NCBI RefSeq assembly: GCF_028607085.1
Contig: NZ_CP117411.1
Location: forward strand, 806,001-870,000
Length of the DNA stretch: 64,000 bases
Direction of reading: 5' to 3'
DNA from: Sphingomonas naphthae
Lineage (GTDB): Bacteria > Pseudomonadota > Alphaproteobacteria > Sphingomonadales > Sphingomonadaceae
Shown: one piece after another, positions 25,378 through 34,373 of the stretch
Numbering within the stretch: position 1 is the stretch's first letter
Layout of the letters: each line of letters opens with the position of its first letter
Notes under the pieces: model-generated
The model's input: the letters and a program-made list of their open reading frames with translations, nothing else
Databases searched by the model: none
What the model was told of the DNA's origin: nothing
Position numbers and translations under genes: made by a program

Positions 25378-26711
25378 CCGCCACGCGCGCCCGCCTCGGC
25401 GGTCTCTCGATCTTCACGCGCAGCCTGCTCGTGCTGCTGGCGGGCCTCGTCATCGCGCAGATGGTGGCGTTCGGGCTGATCTACAGCTTCGGCGCGCCCC
25501 GGCCCGATTTCACCCGCATGTCGGAGATCGCCGATACGCTCGGCGATCGCCCGCATGATCCGCTGCCCCGCCCGCTGATCGTGACCAGGGCCGCCGTCCC
25601 GCCGGTTCGCAATGGCGCGCTGACCGCCGATCCGGCCTTCACCGCGATGCTGGCGCGCCGGCTGGAGGTGCCGACGACGCGCGTGCGCCTGTTCTTCGAG
25701 CCCGAGCAGCATAGCGCCTTCTCCCCCTTCGCCGGCCGCCGCCGCGACGAGAAGCCGCGCCGCAAGCGCGAGCCGATCTTCTTCGATCGGGTGGTGGCCG
25801 CGATCGAGCAGGACGGGCGCTGGACCATCGCCGAAACCCCGCCGCCGCCGATGCTGGCGCCGTGGCAGAAGCGCCTGATCCTGTGGCTCAGCCTGTCCGC
25901 GCTAGCGATGGTGCCGCTCGCCTGGTGGTTCGCCCGCGCCATCACCAAGCCGATGCTGAGCTTCGCCGAGGCGGCCGACCGGATCGGCGCCGACCCGTCC
26001 GCGCCCTCCGTCCCCGAAAGCGGCCCGGCGGAGCTGCGCTCGACCGCGCAGGCGCTCAACCGGATGCAGGGGCGGCTGGCGGATTATGTCGCCGAGCGGA
26101 CGGCGATGATCGGCGCCATCGCCCACGATCTGCGCACGCCGCTGGCGCGTATCGCCTTCCGCATCGAGACCGCGCCCGATCCGATGCGCGAGAAGGTGCA
26201 GTCCGATATCGAGCAGATGCGGGCGATGATCGCCGCCACCATCGGCTTCGTGAAATCCACCGCGCGCAGCGACGAGCGCAAGCCGGTCGATCTGCGGCTG
26301 CTGCTCGGCCGTCTCGTCGCGCAGGAGCAGGAAGTCGGCCGGCCGGTCACGATGCACGGCGAAGGGCCGCTGATGATCTCGGGCGACGCGCTGGCGCTGG
26401 CGCGGCTGTTTCAGAATCTGATCGACAATGGGATCGCCTATGGCGGCGCGGTCGCCATTTCCGCCGCGCACGAGGCGGGCGGGGTGGCGGTGCTGGTGCA
26501 GGACGACGGGCCGGGCATGGCGCCCGACTTCATCGCCCGCGCCTTCGTGCCGTTCGAGCGCGGCGATCCTTCGCGCAGCCGCGAGACCGGCGGCCTGGGC
26601 CTCGGCCTCAGCATCGCACGCACCATCGCCGAGGACCATGGCGGCACGATCGCGCTCGCCAATCGCAGTGTCGGCGGCCTCGAAGTGCGCTGCGTCTTTC
26701 CGGCGGCCTGA
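25374..26711 (+). CDS. EnvZ/CpxA-type sensor histidine kinase
   Basis: 445 residues. Membrane segments at about 16-38 and 165-185 flank a periplasmic sensor of about 125 residues, rich in Arg/Pro. A HAMP domain, the H-box IGAIAHDLRTPLARIAFR, the N-box FQNLIDNGIAYG, and the G1/G2 motifs QDDGPGMAP and GGLGLGLSIAR are all present. It is the last gene of the run beginning at 19101 and is coupled to its regulator by an ATGA overlap. Confidence 0.95.
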   Translation: MTATRARLGGLSIFTRSLLVLLAGLVIAQMVAFGLIYSFGAPRPDFTRMSEIADTLGDRPHDPLPRPLIVTRAAVPPVRNGALTADPAFTAMLARRLEVPTTRVRLFFEPEQHSAFSPFAGRRRDEKPRRKREPIFFDRVVAAIEQDGRWTIAETPPPPMLAPWQKRLILWLSLSALAMVPLAWWFARAITKPMLSFAEAADRIGADPSAPSVPESGPAELRSTAQALNRMQGRLADYVAERTAMIGAIAHDLRTPLARIAFRIETAPDPMREKVQSDIEQMRAMIAATIGFVKSTARSDERKPVDLRLLLGRLVAQEQEVGRPVTMHGEGPLMISGDALALARLFQNLIDNGIAYGGAVAISAAHEAGGVAVLVQDDGPGMAPDFIARAFVPFERGDPSRSRETGGLGLGLSIARTIAEDHGGTIALANRSVGGLEVRCVFPAA

Positions 26712-26747
26712 TCGGGACCGAAACGAACCGGCGTGCGTTGCGGAAGC

Positions 26748-27515
26748 ATGGACATGCTGCCTGCAAAGCAACCGGGTGCCGCACACCCCCTCGACCTTCT
26801 CGTCCGCAAGCTATCGCTGTCGGTGCCGCTGGACGAGGATGTCACGGCGGCGCTGCTGGCGCTGCCCCATGTCGTCCGCCCGATCGCGCCCGGCGATTAT
26901 GTGATCCGCGAGGGCGAGCGGCCGACGCACAGCTGCATCCTCGTCTCGGGCTTCCTCTTCCGCCAGAAGATCGCGACCGACGGCGGGCGGCAGATCATCG
27001 GCGTCAACGTGCCGGGCGAGGCGGTCGATTTCCAGCATCTCTATCTCGATGTCGCCGATCACAATATCCAGGCGCTCACCCGCGCCGAGATCGCCTGCAT
27101 CCCCCGCGCGGCGCTCCAGGCGCTGATCGAGGCGCATCCGCCGGTGGCGCGCGCGGCGATCGTGGCGACGTTGGTGGAGGCGTCGATCTTTCGCGAATGG
27201 CTGCTCAACATCGGCCGCCGCGATGCCCGCGCGCGCATCGCCCACCTGCTGTGCGAATTCGCCACCCGGCTGGAGGCGCTGCACCTGACCGGCACCTACG
27301 GCTACGAACTGCCGATGACGCAGGAGCAATTGGGCGACGCGCTGGGTCTCACCCCGGTCCACATCAACCGCACGCTGAAGGGGCTGGAAGCGGACGGCCT
27401 CATCACCCGCACCCGCCGCCACATCGCCTTCCCCGATTGGGCGCGGCTGCGCGAAGTGGGCGATTTCGACGAACGCTATCTGCACGTCGGGGTGCAGGGC
27501 GGGCAGCCCAATTGA
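26748..27515 (+). CDS. Crp/Fnr-family transcriptional regulator
   Basis: About 255 residues. A cyclic-nucleotide-binding-type beta-barrel (about 30-120, with IAPGDYVIREGE and GEAVDFQHLYLD) is followed by a dimer helix and a Crp-type winged helix (MTQEQLGDALGLTPVHINRTLKGLEADGLI). The Cys residues needed for an Fnr iron-sulfur cluster are absent, so it is not an oxygen-sensing Fnr. The ligand is unknown. Starts at 26733 (GTG), 26748 and 26754 are all possible; GGAAG upstream favours one of the ATGs. The convergent GAF gene follows. Confidence 0.9.
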   Translation: MDMLPAKQPGAAHPLDLLVRKLSLSVPLDEDVTAALLALPHVVRPIAPGDYVIREGERPTHSCILVSGFLFRQKIATDGGRQIIGVNVPGEAVDFQHLYLDVADHNIQALTRAEIACIPRAALQALIEAHPPVARAAIVATLVEASIFREWLLNIGRRDARARIAHLLCEFATRLEALHLTGTYGYELPMTQEQLGDALGLTPVHINRTLKGLEADGLITRTRRHIAFPDWARLREVGDFDERYLHVGVQGGQPN

Positions 27516-27518
27516 GGC

Positions 27519-27980
27519 TCAGCCTTCGCGATCGAGGATGGTGACGACGCGGGCGGCCAGCGCGTCGATTGCTGCGCGTATGTCGGCCGTATCGACGATA
27601 TGCGGGGTCGGATCGATGGCGCACAGCGTGCCGAAGAAGCCGCCGTCCGCCCGGATCAGCGGGACCGAGACATAGCTCTGGAAGCCGTAGAGGATCGGCG
27701 TCGGGTGCGTCCGCCAGGCCGGCGCGTTCGACACGCAATCGATGAACACCGCCTCGCGGCTCTCGCGGATCTCGTCGCAGATGGTGGTCTTGATGCGCAG
27801 TTCGTCGCCGGGCTTCAGGCCGAATTCGATGCGGTCGAGCAGGTGGCAGGCGATCCACCGTTCCTCGGTGACGCGGGCGACGGCGGAGAAGCCCATGCCG
27901 GTGAGGTCGCACATCTCGCGCAGGATCGCGTCCACCTCCGGGTTGCCCGACAGGCTGTCGATGTCTTGCTGGAAATCCAC
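27519..27980 (-). CDS. GAF-domain protein
   Basis: 153 residues, almost entirely one GAF domain: MCDLTGMGFSAVARVTEERW, CDEIRESREAVFID and YGFQSYVSVPLIRADGGFFGTLCAID. The last is the typical core strand pair. There is no output domain, so it is a stand-alone sensor or one whose partner is elsewhere. The GTG at 27980 follows GAGGG. A longer reading upstream passes through repeat sequence and is unlikely to be coding. Confidence 0.8.
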   Translation of the reverse strand: MDFQQDIDSLSGNPEVDAILREMCDLTGMGFSAVARVTEERWIACHLLDRIEFGLKPGDELRIKTTICDEIRESREAVFIDCVSNAPAWRTHPTPILYGFQSYVSVPLIRADGGFFGTLCAIDPTPHIVDTADIRAAIDALAARVVTILDREG

Positions 27981-28044
27981 CTGTGCCCTCGTGCGCGATC
28001 GTGGGGATGCCTTGCGCCAACCGAGGCCGGTTCGCAACGGCAAC

Positions 28045-28190
28045 AGAATCCTCCCTGAGCTTGCTCGGGGAGGGGGACCGCCGGCGAAGCCGGTGGTGGA
28101 GGGGCCTGCCCCACCCCGCAACCGTCGCTGACCCCTCCACTGCCTTCGGCGGTCCCCCTCCCCATGCGCGATGGGGAGGAACACTTTGCC
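28045..28190. repeat. Imperfect inverted repeat rich in GGGAGGGGGACCGCC
   Basis: The plus strand carries GGGGAGGGGGACCGCCGGCG near 28065-28085 and, inverted, GGCGGTCCCCCTCCCCATG near 28144-28165, with GGTGGAGGGGC/CCCCTCCAC between. The 27981-28272 gap between the GAF gene and the peptidase is mostly this palindrome. It is a further dispersed intergenic element. Confidence 0.7.
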
Positions 28191-28272
28191 TTTCCCGCTC
28201 CGCCCGGCCTAGAACGGCCCATCGCCGGTCTCGCAACAGGGGGCCGCGCACCCCATCTATCGGGAGTCCGAT

Positions 28273-30372
28273 GTGCGTCATTTCCTTCTTGCCGCGAGTG
28301 CCTTGACCATGGCCACCCAGTCGATCGCCGCCGCCGCGCCGGCCCCCGCCAATCCGCTGCTGGCGCCGTGGCCGGGTGAATATGGCGGCCTGCCGCCGTT
28401 CGATACCGCCAGGCCCGAGATGTTCGGCCCGGCCTTCACGCAGGCGCTGGCCGAGCGGCAGGCGGAGATGGACGCGATCGCCAACGATCCCAAGCCCGCG
28501 ACCTTCGCCAATGTGATCGAGCCGATGCAGCGATCGGGCCAGACGCTCCAGCGCATCTACGCGATCTACGGCGTCGAAACGAGCAACATGAACACGCCGG
28601 CCTATCAGAAGATCGACCGCGAATGGTCGCCCAAGTTCGCCGCCGCGCAGGATCGCATCACGCTCGATCCCAAGCTCTTCGCCCGTATCGCGGCGGTGTA
28701 TGACAAGCGCGCCGGCCTCAACCCGATGCAGCAGCGGCTCGTGACCCGCACCTACGACAGCTATGTCCGCCAGGGCGCCAAGCTGGACGCGGCCGGCAAG
28801 GCGAAACTGTCGCAGCTCAACCAGCAGCTCGCCAGCCTGTTCAGCGATTTCTCGTCCAAGCTGCTCGCCGACGAGGGCAAGGCGATCTTCTTCGCCAGCG
28901 CCGATGATCTGGCCGGGCTGCCCGCCTCCACCATCGCGGGCGCCAAGGCGGCCGCCACGTCGCGCGGGCAGGCGGACAAATGGGCGATCGTCAACACCCG
29001 CTCGGCGGTCGATCCCTTCCTCACCTTCGCCACCAATCGCGCCAATCGCGAGAAGGTATGGCGCGCGTTCGTCAGCCGGGGTGACAATGGCGACGCCAAC
29101 GACACCAATGCGATCATCACCCAGATCGTGAAGCTGCGCGCCGATCGCGCCCACCTGCTCGGCTACCCCACCCATGCCGCGTGGCGGATGCAGGACACGA
29201 TGGCCAAGACGCCGCAGGCCGCGATGGACCTGATGATGCGCGTCTGGACCCCCGCTGTGAAGCGCGTCCACGAGGAGGTCGCCGACCAGCAGGCGATCGC
29301 CGACAAGGAAAAGACGAAGATCACGATCGAGCCGTGGGACTATCGCTTCTATCAGGAGAAGGTCCGCAAGGCGCGCTACGACATCGACCAGTCCGAGCTG
29401 AAGCCCTATTTCGAGCTGGACAACATGATCCAGGGCGCCTTCTACGCCGCCGGCCGCCTTTACGGCTTCACCTTCAAGGAGGTGACGCCCAAGGTGCCGG
29501 TGTTCGAGAAATCGGTGCGGGTGTGGGAAGTGTCGCGCGCCGGCAAGGTGATCGGCCTGTTCTACGGCGACTATTTCGCGCGGGACATCAAGCGTTCGGG
29601 CGCGTGGGCGACGGGCTACAAGAGCCGCTCGCGCTTCCTCAAGACCGAATATACCCTCTCGTCCAACAACAACAATTTCGCGCCCGTGGCAGAGGGTGAG
29701 AAGGTGCTCATCAGCGTCGACGACGCGCAGACGCTCTTCCATGAATTCGGCCATGCGATCCATGGCCTGGCGAGCGACGTGGCCTATCCGGGCCTCGGCG
29801 GCACGCCGCGCGACTTCGTGGAATATCCCAGCCAGGTGAACGAATATTGGTCGCTCAACCGCGACGTGCTCGATCGCTATGCCAAGCATTACCAGACGGG
29901 CGCGCCGATGCCGGCGGCGCTGGTGGACAAGGTGATCGCCAGCCAGAAGTTCAACCAGGGCTTCGCCACGGTCGAATATCTCGCCTGCGCGATCCTCGAC
30001 ATGGACCTGCATACGATCCCCGATGGCGCGTTCGATCCCAAGGCGTTCGAGAAGGCCGAACTGGCCAGGATCGGCATGCCGAAGGAGATCGCGATGCGGC
30101 ACCGCCTGCCGCAGTTCAACCACCTCTTCTCGTCGGACAGCTATTCGGCGGGCTATTACAGCTACCTCTGGTCGGACACGATGGTCGCCGACACGATCGC
30201 CGCCTTCACCGAGGGCAAGGGGCCGTGGGACAAGGCGGTGGCCGACCGCTTCTATTCGGTGCTGCTGGCGACGGGCAACGAGACCGACCGGGCGGAAGCC
30301 TATCGCGCGTTCCGGGGGCGTGACCCCGATGTGCGGGCGCTGCTGGAGAAGCGCGGCTTCCCGGAGAAGTGA
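28273..30372 (+). CDS. M3-family (Dcp-like) metallopeptidase
   Basis: 699 residues with a signal peptide (about 1-25), so probably periplasmic. The zinc site LFHEFGHAIHGL has H490-E491 and H494, and a downstream EYPSQVNEYW supplies the third ligand. The length and PLLSSDSYSAGYYSYLWSD-like end (HLFSSDSYSAGYYSYLWSD) match peptidyl-dipeptidase Dcp, which removes C-terminal dipeptides, rather than oligopeptidase A. The GTG at 28273 follows GGGAG. With the S46 enzyme upstream, the cell can release dipeptides from both peptide ends. Confidence 0.93.
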   Translation: MRHFLLAASALTMATQSIAAAAPAPANPLLAPWPGEYGGLPPFDTARPEMFGPAFTQALAERQAEMDAIANDPKPATFANVIEPMQRSGQTLQRIYAIYGVETSNMNTPAYQKIDREWSPKFAAAQDRITLDPKLFARIAAVYDKRAGLNPMQQRLVTRTYDSYVRQGAKLDAAGKAKLSQLNQQLASLFSDFSSKLLADEGKAIFFASADDLAGLPASTIAGAKAAATSRGQADKWAIVNTRSAVDPFLTFATNRANREKVWRAFVSRGDNGDANDTNAIITQIVKLRADRAHLLGYPTHAAWRMQDTMAKTPQAAMDLMMRVWTPAVKRVHEEVADQQAIADKEKTKITIEPWDYRFYQEKVRKARYDIDQSELKPYFELDNMIQGAFYAAGRLYGFTFKEVTPKVPVFEKSVRVWEVSRAGKVIGLFYGDYFARDIKRSGAWATGYKSRSRFLKTEYTLSSNNNNFAPVAEGEKVLISVDDAQTLFHEFGHAIHGLASDVAYPGLGGTPRDFVEYPSQVNEYWSLNRDVLDRYAKHYQTGAPMPAALVDKVIASQKFNQGFATVEYLACAILDMDLHTIPDGAFDPKAFEKAELARIGMPKEIAMRHRLPQFNHLFSSDSYSAGYYSYLWSDTMVADTIAAFTEGKGPWDKAVADRFYSVLLATGNETDRAEAYRAFRGRDPDVRALLEKRGFPEK

Positions 30373-30380
30373 GGCGATCC

Positions 30381-30466
30381 GTCATTGCGAGCGCAAGCGA
30401 GGCAATCCAGCCTTTCGGCCTGATGCCGACGTTGGAACTGGATTGCTTCGCTGCGCTCGCAATGAC
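30381..30466. repeat. Dispersed palindrome, CATTGCGAGCG family, copy 3
   Basis: GTCATTGCGAGCGCAAGCGA and its inverse ending GCTCGCAATGAC enclose a variable centre that contains CCGACGTTGGAACTGGATTG, close to the centre of copy 2. It begins nine bases after the peptidase stop. Confidence 0.85.
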
Positions 30467-30601
30467 GAGCACGGGGTAGGCGGCGCCCGGCACCCAAGAA
30501 TCGCTTTGAAATAATATAACAGCCGCTTATAACGATTCTCGTCGGCCCCACCCGGCGCAGCCCAGCCCGGAACGATACCGGCAGGCAAGGATTGGAAGCC
30601 C

Positions 30602-31870
30602 ATGGACGAGGATGCACGCCGCAATATGCGGCCGTTGAGCCTGCACGTACCGGAGCCCCGCTTCCGGCCGGGCGACGCGGTCGATTTCGCCGATTTCGAC
30701 ATTCCCGATGTCGCGGCCGCCCCCCGGCCCGACATCGGCGCCATGCCGGAAGAGATGCGCTCGCTGGCCTATGGGCTGGTGCGCGTGCTCGATCTGGATG
30801 GCGCGTCCGGTGGCGCCTGGGCGCCGCGCCTGTCGCCCGAACGCCTCGTCGCGATGCTGCGCCACATGGCGCTGGTGCGCGCGTTCGACGATCGGATGTA
30901 CCGGGTCCAGCGGCAGGGCAAGACCAGCTTCTACATGAAGTGCACCGGCGAGGAGGCGACCTCGATCGCGGCGGCCTATGCGCTCGACCGCGATGACATG
31001 TGCTTCCCCAGCTACCGCCAGCAGGGCCTGCTGATCGCGCGCGACTGGTCGCTGGTCGACATGATGTGCCAGATCTATTCCAATCGGGGCGATCGGCTGA
31101 AGGGCCGCCAGATGCCGATCATGTATTCGGCCAAAGAGGCGAGCTTCTTCTCCATCTCGGGCAATCTCGCCACGCAGATGCCGCAGGCGGTGGGCTTCGC
31201 CATGGCCTCGGCCTCTCGCGGCGACACGCGCATCGCGGCCTGCTGGTGCGGCGAGGGATCGACCGCCGAGGGCGATTTCCACTCCGCCTGCACCTTCGCC
31301 AGCGTCTACCGAGCGCCGGTCATCATCAACGTCATCAACAACCAGTGGGCGATCTCCAGCTTCTCGGGCTTCGCCGGCGCCGAATCGACCACCTTCGCGG
31401 CGCGCGCGGTGGGCTACGGCATCGCCGGGCTGCGGGTGGACGGCAACGACGCGCTCGCCGTCTACGCCGCGACCGAATGGGCCGCCGAACGCGCCCGCAA
31501 CAATTTCGGCCCGACCCTGATCGAACATTTCACCTACCGCGCCGAGGGCCATTCCACCTCGGACGACCCGACCAAATATCGCTCCGCCGAGGAGCGCTCC
31601 GCCTGGCCGCTGGGCGATCCGATCGCGCGGCTGAAGCAGCATCTCATCGCCATCGGCGCGTGGGACGAGGAACGCCATGCCGCGATGGACCGCGAGGTGG
31701 CGGAGGAGGTCAAGGCGGCGGGCAAGGAAGCCGAGAAACAGGGCGTGCTGGGCGACGGCCTGCACCAGCCCTTCACCACCATGTTCGAGGACGTGTTCGA
31801 GGAACTGCCCTGGCACCTCGAGGAGCAATCCCGCCAGATGGTGGAAGAGCGCAAGGCGGCGGGGATATGA
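30602..31870 (+). CDS. bkdA1: Branched-chain 2-oxoacid dehydrogenase E1 alpha
   Basis: 422 residues. The segment MYRVQRQGKTSFYMKCTGEEA is characteristic of BCKDH E1 alpha, and the thiamine diphosphate site is CWCGEGSTAEGDFHSA followed by INVINNQWAIS. The phosphorylation-loop region YRAEGHSTSDDPTKYRS is present. With E1 beta it decarboxylates the 2-oxoacids of Val, Leu and Ile. It starts with ATG at 30602 and is first in a three-gene operon; E3 is not in the window. Confidence 0.95.
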   Translation: MDEDARRNMRPLSLHVPEPRFRPGDAVDFADFDIPDVAAAPRPDIGAMPEEMRSLAYGLVRVLDLDGASGGAWAPRLSPERLVAMLRHMALVRAFDDRMYRVQRQGKTSFYMKCTGEEATSIAAAYALDRDDMCFPSYRQQGLLIARDWSLVDMMCQIYSNRGDRLKGRQMPIMYSAKEASFFSISGNLATQMPQAVGFAMASASRGDTRIAACWCGEGSTAEGDFHSACTFASVYRAPVIINVINNQWAISSFSGFAGAESTTFAARAVGYGIAGLRVDGNDALAVYAATEWAAERARNNFGPTLIEHFTYRAEGHSTSDDPTKYRSAEERSAWPLGDPIARLKQHLIAIGAWDEERHAAMDREVAEEVKAAGKEAEKQGVLGDGLHQPFTTMFEDVFEELPWHLEEQSRQMVEERKAAGI

Positions 31871-31890
31871 TGGCCTTCCAGCCCAATACA

Positions 31891-31971
31891 CCGTTCGTCC
31901 TGAGCATAGTCGAAGGGCGTGCCCCAAGCGCGTGGCTCTCCCCGTGCTTCGACGCCGCTCAGCACGAACGG
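31891..31971. repeat. Diverged CCGAGCGAAGTCGAGG-type inverted repeat between E1 genes
   Basis: CCGTTCGTCCTGAGCATAGT near 31891 and the inverse GCTCAGCACGAACGG ending at 31971 are degenerate arms of the element at 11915-12042. It fills nearly all of the 121-base gap between the E1 alpha and E1 beta genes. Confidence 0.75.
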
Positions 31972-31991
31972 GTTCTCGGGGGGCGGGCGCG

Positions 31992-33023
31992 ATGACCGAC
32001 GACACCCCCACCAAGACCATGAACATGATCCAGGCGATCAATTCCGCGCTCGATATCTGCATGGAGCGCGACAAGGATATCGTCGTGCTGGGCGAGGACG
32101 TCGGCTATTTCGGCGGCGTCTTCAAGGCGACCGAGCATCTCCAGAAGAAACATGGCAAGACCCGCGTGTTCGATACGCCGATCACCGAATGCGGCATCAT
32201 CGGCGTCGCGGTCGGCATGTGCACCTACGGCCTCAGGCCCGTGCCCGAAATCCAGTTCGCCGATTACATCTATCCCGCGCTCGACCAGCTCGTGTCGGAG
32301 GCGGCGCGGCTGCGCTACCGGTCGGCGGGGGAATATACCGCGCCGATGACGGTGCGCTCGCCCTTCGGCGGCGGCATCTTCGGCGGGCAGACGCACAGCC
32401 AGAGCCCCGAGGCGATCTTCACCCATGTAGCGGGCCTCAAGACGGTGATCCCGTCCAACCCCTATGACGCCAAGGGGCTCCTGATCGCCGCGATCGAGGA
32501 CAATGATCCGGTGATCTTCTTCGAGCCCAAGCGCATCTACAACGGCCCGTTCGACGGCCATTACGGCAAGCCCGTCACCCCCTGGGCCAAGCATCCGTCG
32601 AGCGCCGTGCCCGAGGGCTATTACCGCATCCCGCTGGGCAAGGCCGCGACGGTACGCGAGGGCAATGACGTGACGATCCTGTGCTACGGCACGATGGTCC
32701 ACGTCACCGCCGGCGTCGTCGCGGAAAGCGGGATCGACGCCGAGATCATCGACCTGCGCACGCTCGTGCCGCTCGATATCGAGGCGATCGAGGCGTCCGT
32801 GAAGAAGACCGGGCGCTGCGTGATCGTCCACGAGGCGACCCGCACCAGCGGCTTCGGCGCGGAGCTGTCGGCGCTGGTGCAGGAACGCTGCTTCCATTCG
32901 CTGGAGGCGCCGATCGAGCGCGTCACCGGCTGGGACACGCCTTACCCCCATTCGCTCGAATGGGCCTATTTCCCCGGCCCCGTGCGGCTGGGTCAGGCGC
33001 TCAAGCGCGTGATGGAGAGCTGA
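31992..33023 (+). CDS. bkdA2: Branched-chain 2-oxoacid dehydrogenase E1 beta
   Basis: 343 residues. Transketolase-like pyrimidine domain with VLGEDVGYFGGVFKAT (catalytic Glu), PITECGIIGVAVGM and RSPFGGGIFGGQTHSQSPEA, then the C-terminal domain with YGTMVHV and EIIDLRTLVPLD. These match the branched-chain rather than the pyruvate enzyme. One base separates its stop from the E2 start. Confidence 0.95.
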   Translation: MTDDTPTKTMNMIQAINSALDICMERDKDIVVLGEDVGYFGGVFKATEHLQKKHGKTRVFDTPITECGIIGVAVGMCTYGLRPVPEIQFADYIYPALDQLVSEAARLRYRSAGEYTAPMTVRSPFGGGIFGGQTHSQSPEAIFTHVAGLKTVIPSNPYDAKGLLIAAIEDNDPVIFFEPKRIYNGPFDGHYGKPVTPWAKHPSSAVPEGYYRIPLGKAATVREGNDVTILCYGTMVHVTAGVVAESGIDAEIIDLRTLVPLDIEAIEASVKKTGRCVIVHEATRTSGFGAELSALVQERCFHSLEAPIERVTGWDTPYPHSLEWAYFPGPVRLGQALKRVMES

Positions 33024-33024
33024 G

Positions 33025-34323
33025 ATGGCGCGCATTTCCTTCAAGCTGCCGGACATCGGCGAAGGCATCGCCGAGGCCGAGATCGTGGCGTGGCACGTCA
33101 AGGTCGGCGATCGCATCGAGGAAGATGATCCACTGGCCGACATGATGACCGACAAGGCCACGGTCGAGATGACCTCGCCGGTGTCGGGCGTGGTCGTCGA
33201 ACTGAACGGCGCGGTCGGCGACCAGGTCGCCATCGGATCGGTGCTGGCGGTGTTCGAGGCCGAGGGCGAGGCGGATGCGGAACCGACGGTGCAGGTGGCG
33301 CCGCCGGAAGCGGGGCAGGTGGCCTTGCCGGATCCCTTGCCCCAGCCGGTGGCCGAGCCCATTCCAGAACCGTTCATCCCGAGCGTAGTCGAGGGACCAT
33401 CCCCGACCCCCGCGCCAGGTGCCTCGACTTCGCTCGGCACGAACGGTTCGGAGAAGGCTGGCGCGCCCGACCGCAAAGTCCTCGCCTCCCCCGCCGTGCG
33501 CGATCGCGCCAGGGCGCTTGGCGTGAACCTCGCGGACGTGAAGCCCGCGCAGGGTGATCGCGTCCGCCACGCCGATCTCGATGCCTTCCTGTCCTACAGC
33601 GACGGCTATCGCCCCGCCGGTGCTGCCCGCGCCGACGAGCAGATCAGGGTGATCGGCCTGCGCCGCCGCATCGCCGAGAACATGGCCGCCTCCAAGCGCC
33701 ACATCCCGCACTTCACCTATGTCGACGAGATCGACGTGACCAAGCTGGAGGCGCTGCGCGAAGACCTCAACGCCACGCGCGGCGACAAGCCCAAGCTCAC
33801 CATGCTGCCGCTGCTGATCGTCGCGATCGTGCGGGCGCTACCCGATTTCCCGATGCTCAACGCCCGCTACGATGACGAGGCGGGGGTGGTGACCCGCTTC
33901 GGCGCGATCCACCTGGGCCTCGCCACGCAGACCGATACCGGCCTGATGGTGCCGGTGATCCGCGACGCGCAGAGCCGCAACATCTGGCAGCTGGCGGGCG
34001 AAATCCGCCGCCTCGCCGAAGCCGCCCGCACCGGCAAGGCCAGGATCGAGGAACTGTCCGGCTCCACCCTCACGCTCACCTCGCTCGGCCCGCTCGGCGG
34101 CATCGCCACCACGCCGGTCATCAACCGGCCGGAAGTGGCGATCATCGGCCCGAACAAGATCGTCGAACGCCCGGTGTTCCGCGACGGGCAGGTGGTGGCC
34201 GCCAAGCTGATGAACCTCTCCATCTCGTGCGACCATCGCGTGGTGGACGGCTGGGATGCGGCGAGCTTCGTGCAGGCGGTGAAGCGGCTGGTCGAGACCC
34301 CCGCGCTGCTGTTCGTCGACTGA
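33025..34323 (+). CDS. bkdB: Branched-chain 2-oxoacid dehydrogenase E2 (lipoamide acyltransferase), with repeat-derived linker
   Basis: 432 residues. Lipoyl domain 1-75 with K44 in MTDKATVEM; a Pro/Glu-rich linker; an E3-binding domain (about 150-190, KVLASPAVRDRARALGVNL); and the acyltransferase core ending in SCDHRVVDGWDAA (H404, D408). It moves the acyl group from E1 to CoA. Residues about 116-141 of the linker are encoded by an in-frame copy of the dispersed inverted repeat at 33370-33446, giving an atypical Ser/Thr/Gly stretch. The linker tolerates this because it is flexible. Confidence 0.95.
   Translation: MARISFKLPDIGEGIAEAEIVAWHVKVGDRIEEDDPLADMMTDKATVEMTSPVSGVVVELNGAVGDQVAIGSVLAVFEAEGEADAEPTVQVAPPEAGQVALPDPLPQPVAEPIPEPFIPSVVEGPSPTPAPGASTSLGTNGSEKAGAPDRKVLASPAVRDRARALGVNLADVKPAQGDRVRHADLDAFLSYSDGYRPAGAARADEQIRVIGLRRRIAENMAASKRHIPHFTYVDEIDVTKLEALREDLNATRGDKPKLTMLPLLIVAIVRALPDFPMLNARYDDEAGVVTRFGAIHLGLATQTDTGLMVPVIRDAQSRNIWQLAGEIRRLAEAARTGKARIEELSGSTLTLTSLGPLGGIATTPVINRPEVAIIGPNKIVERPVFRDGQVVAAKLMNLSISCDHRVVDGWDAASFVQAVKRLVETPALLFVD
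33370..33446. repeat. Intergenic-type inverted repeat captured inside the E2 gene
   Basis: Arms of 25 bases (33370-33394 and 33422-33446) match as inverted copies at about 22 positions and have the same core, CCGAGCG(T/A)AGTCGAGG, as the intergenic element at 11915. The reading frame stays open through both arms. Confidence 0.85.
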
Positions 34324-34373
34324 TTTAAGCCCTTCCGTCCAACCCCTCTCCCATCAAGGGAGAGGGGTTGGAC

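Noticed and set aside
27403-30123. A 906-codon open frame on the minus strand across the GAF gene and M3 peptidase
   Set aside because: It has no family features and runs antisense to a clear peptidase with an intact HEFGH site.
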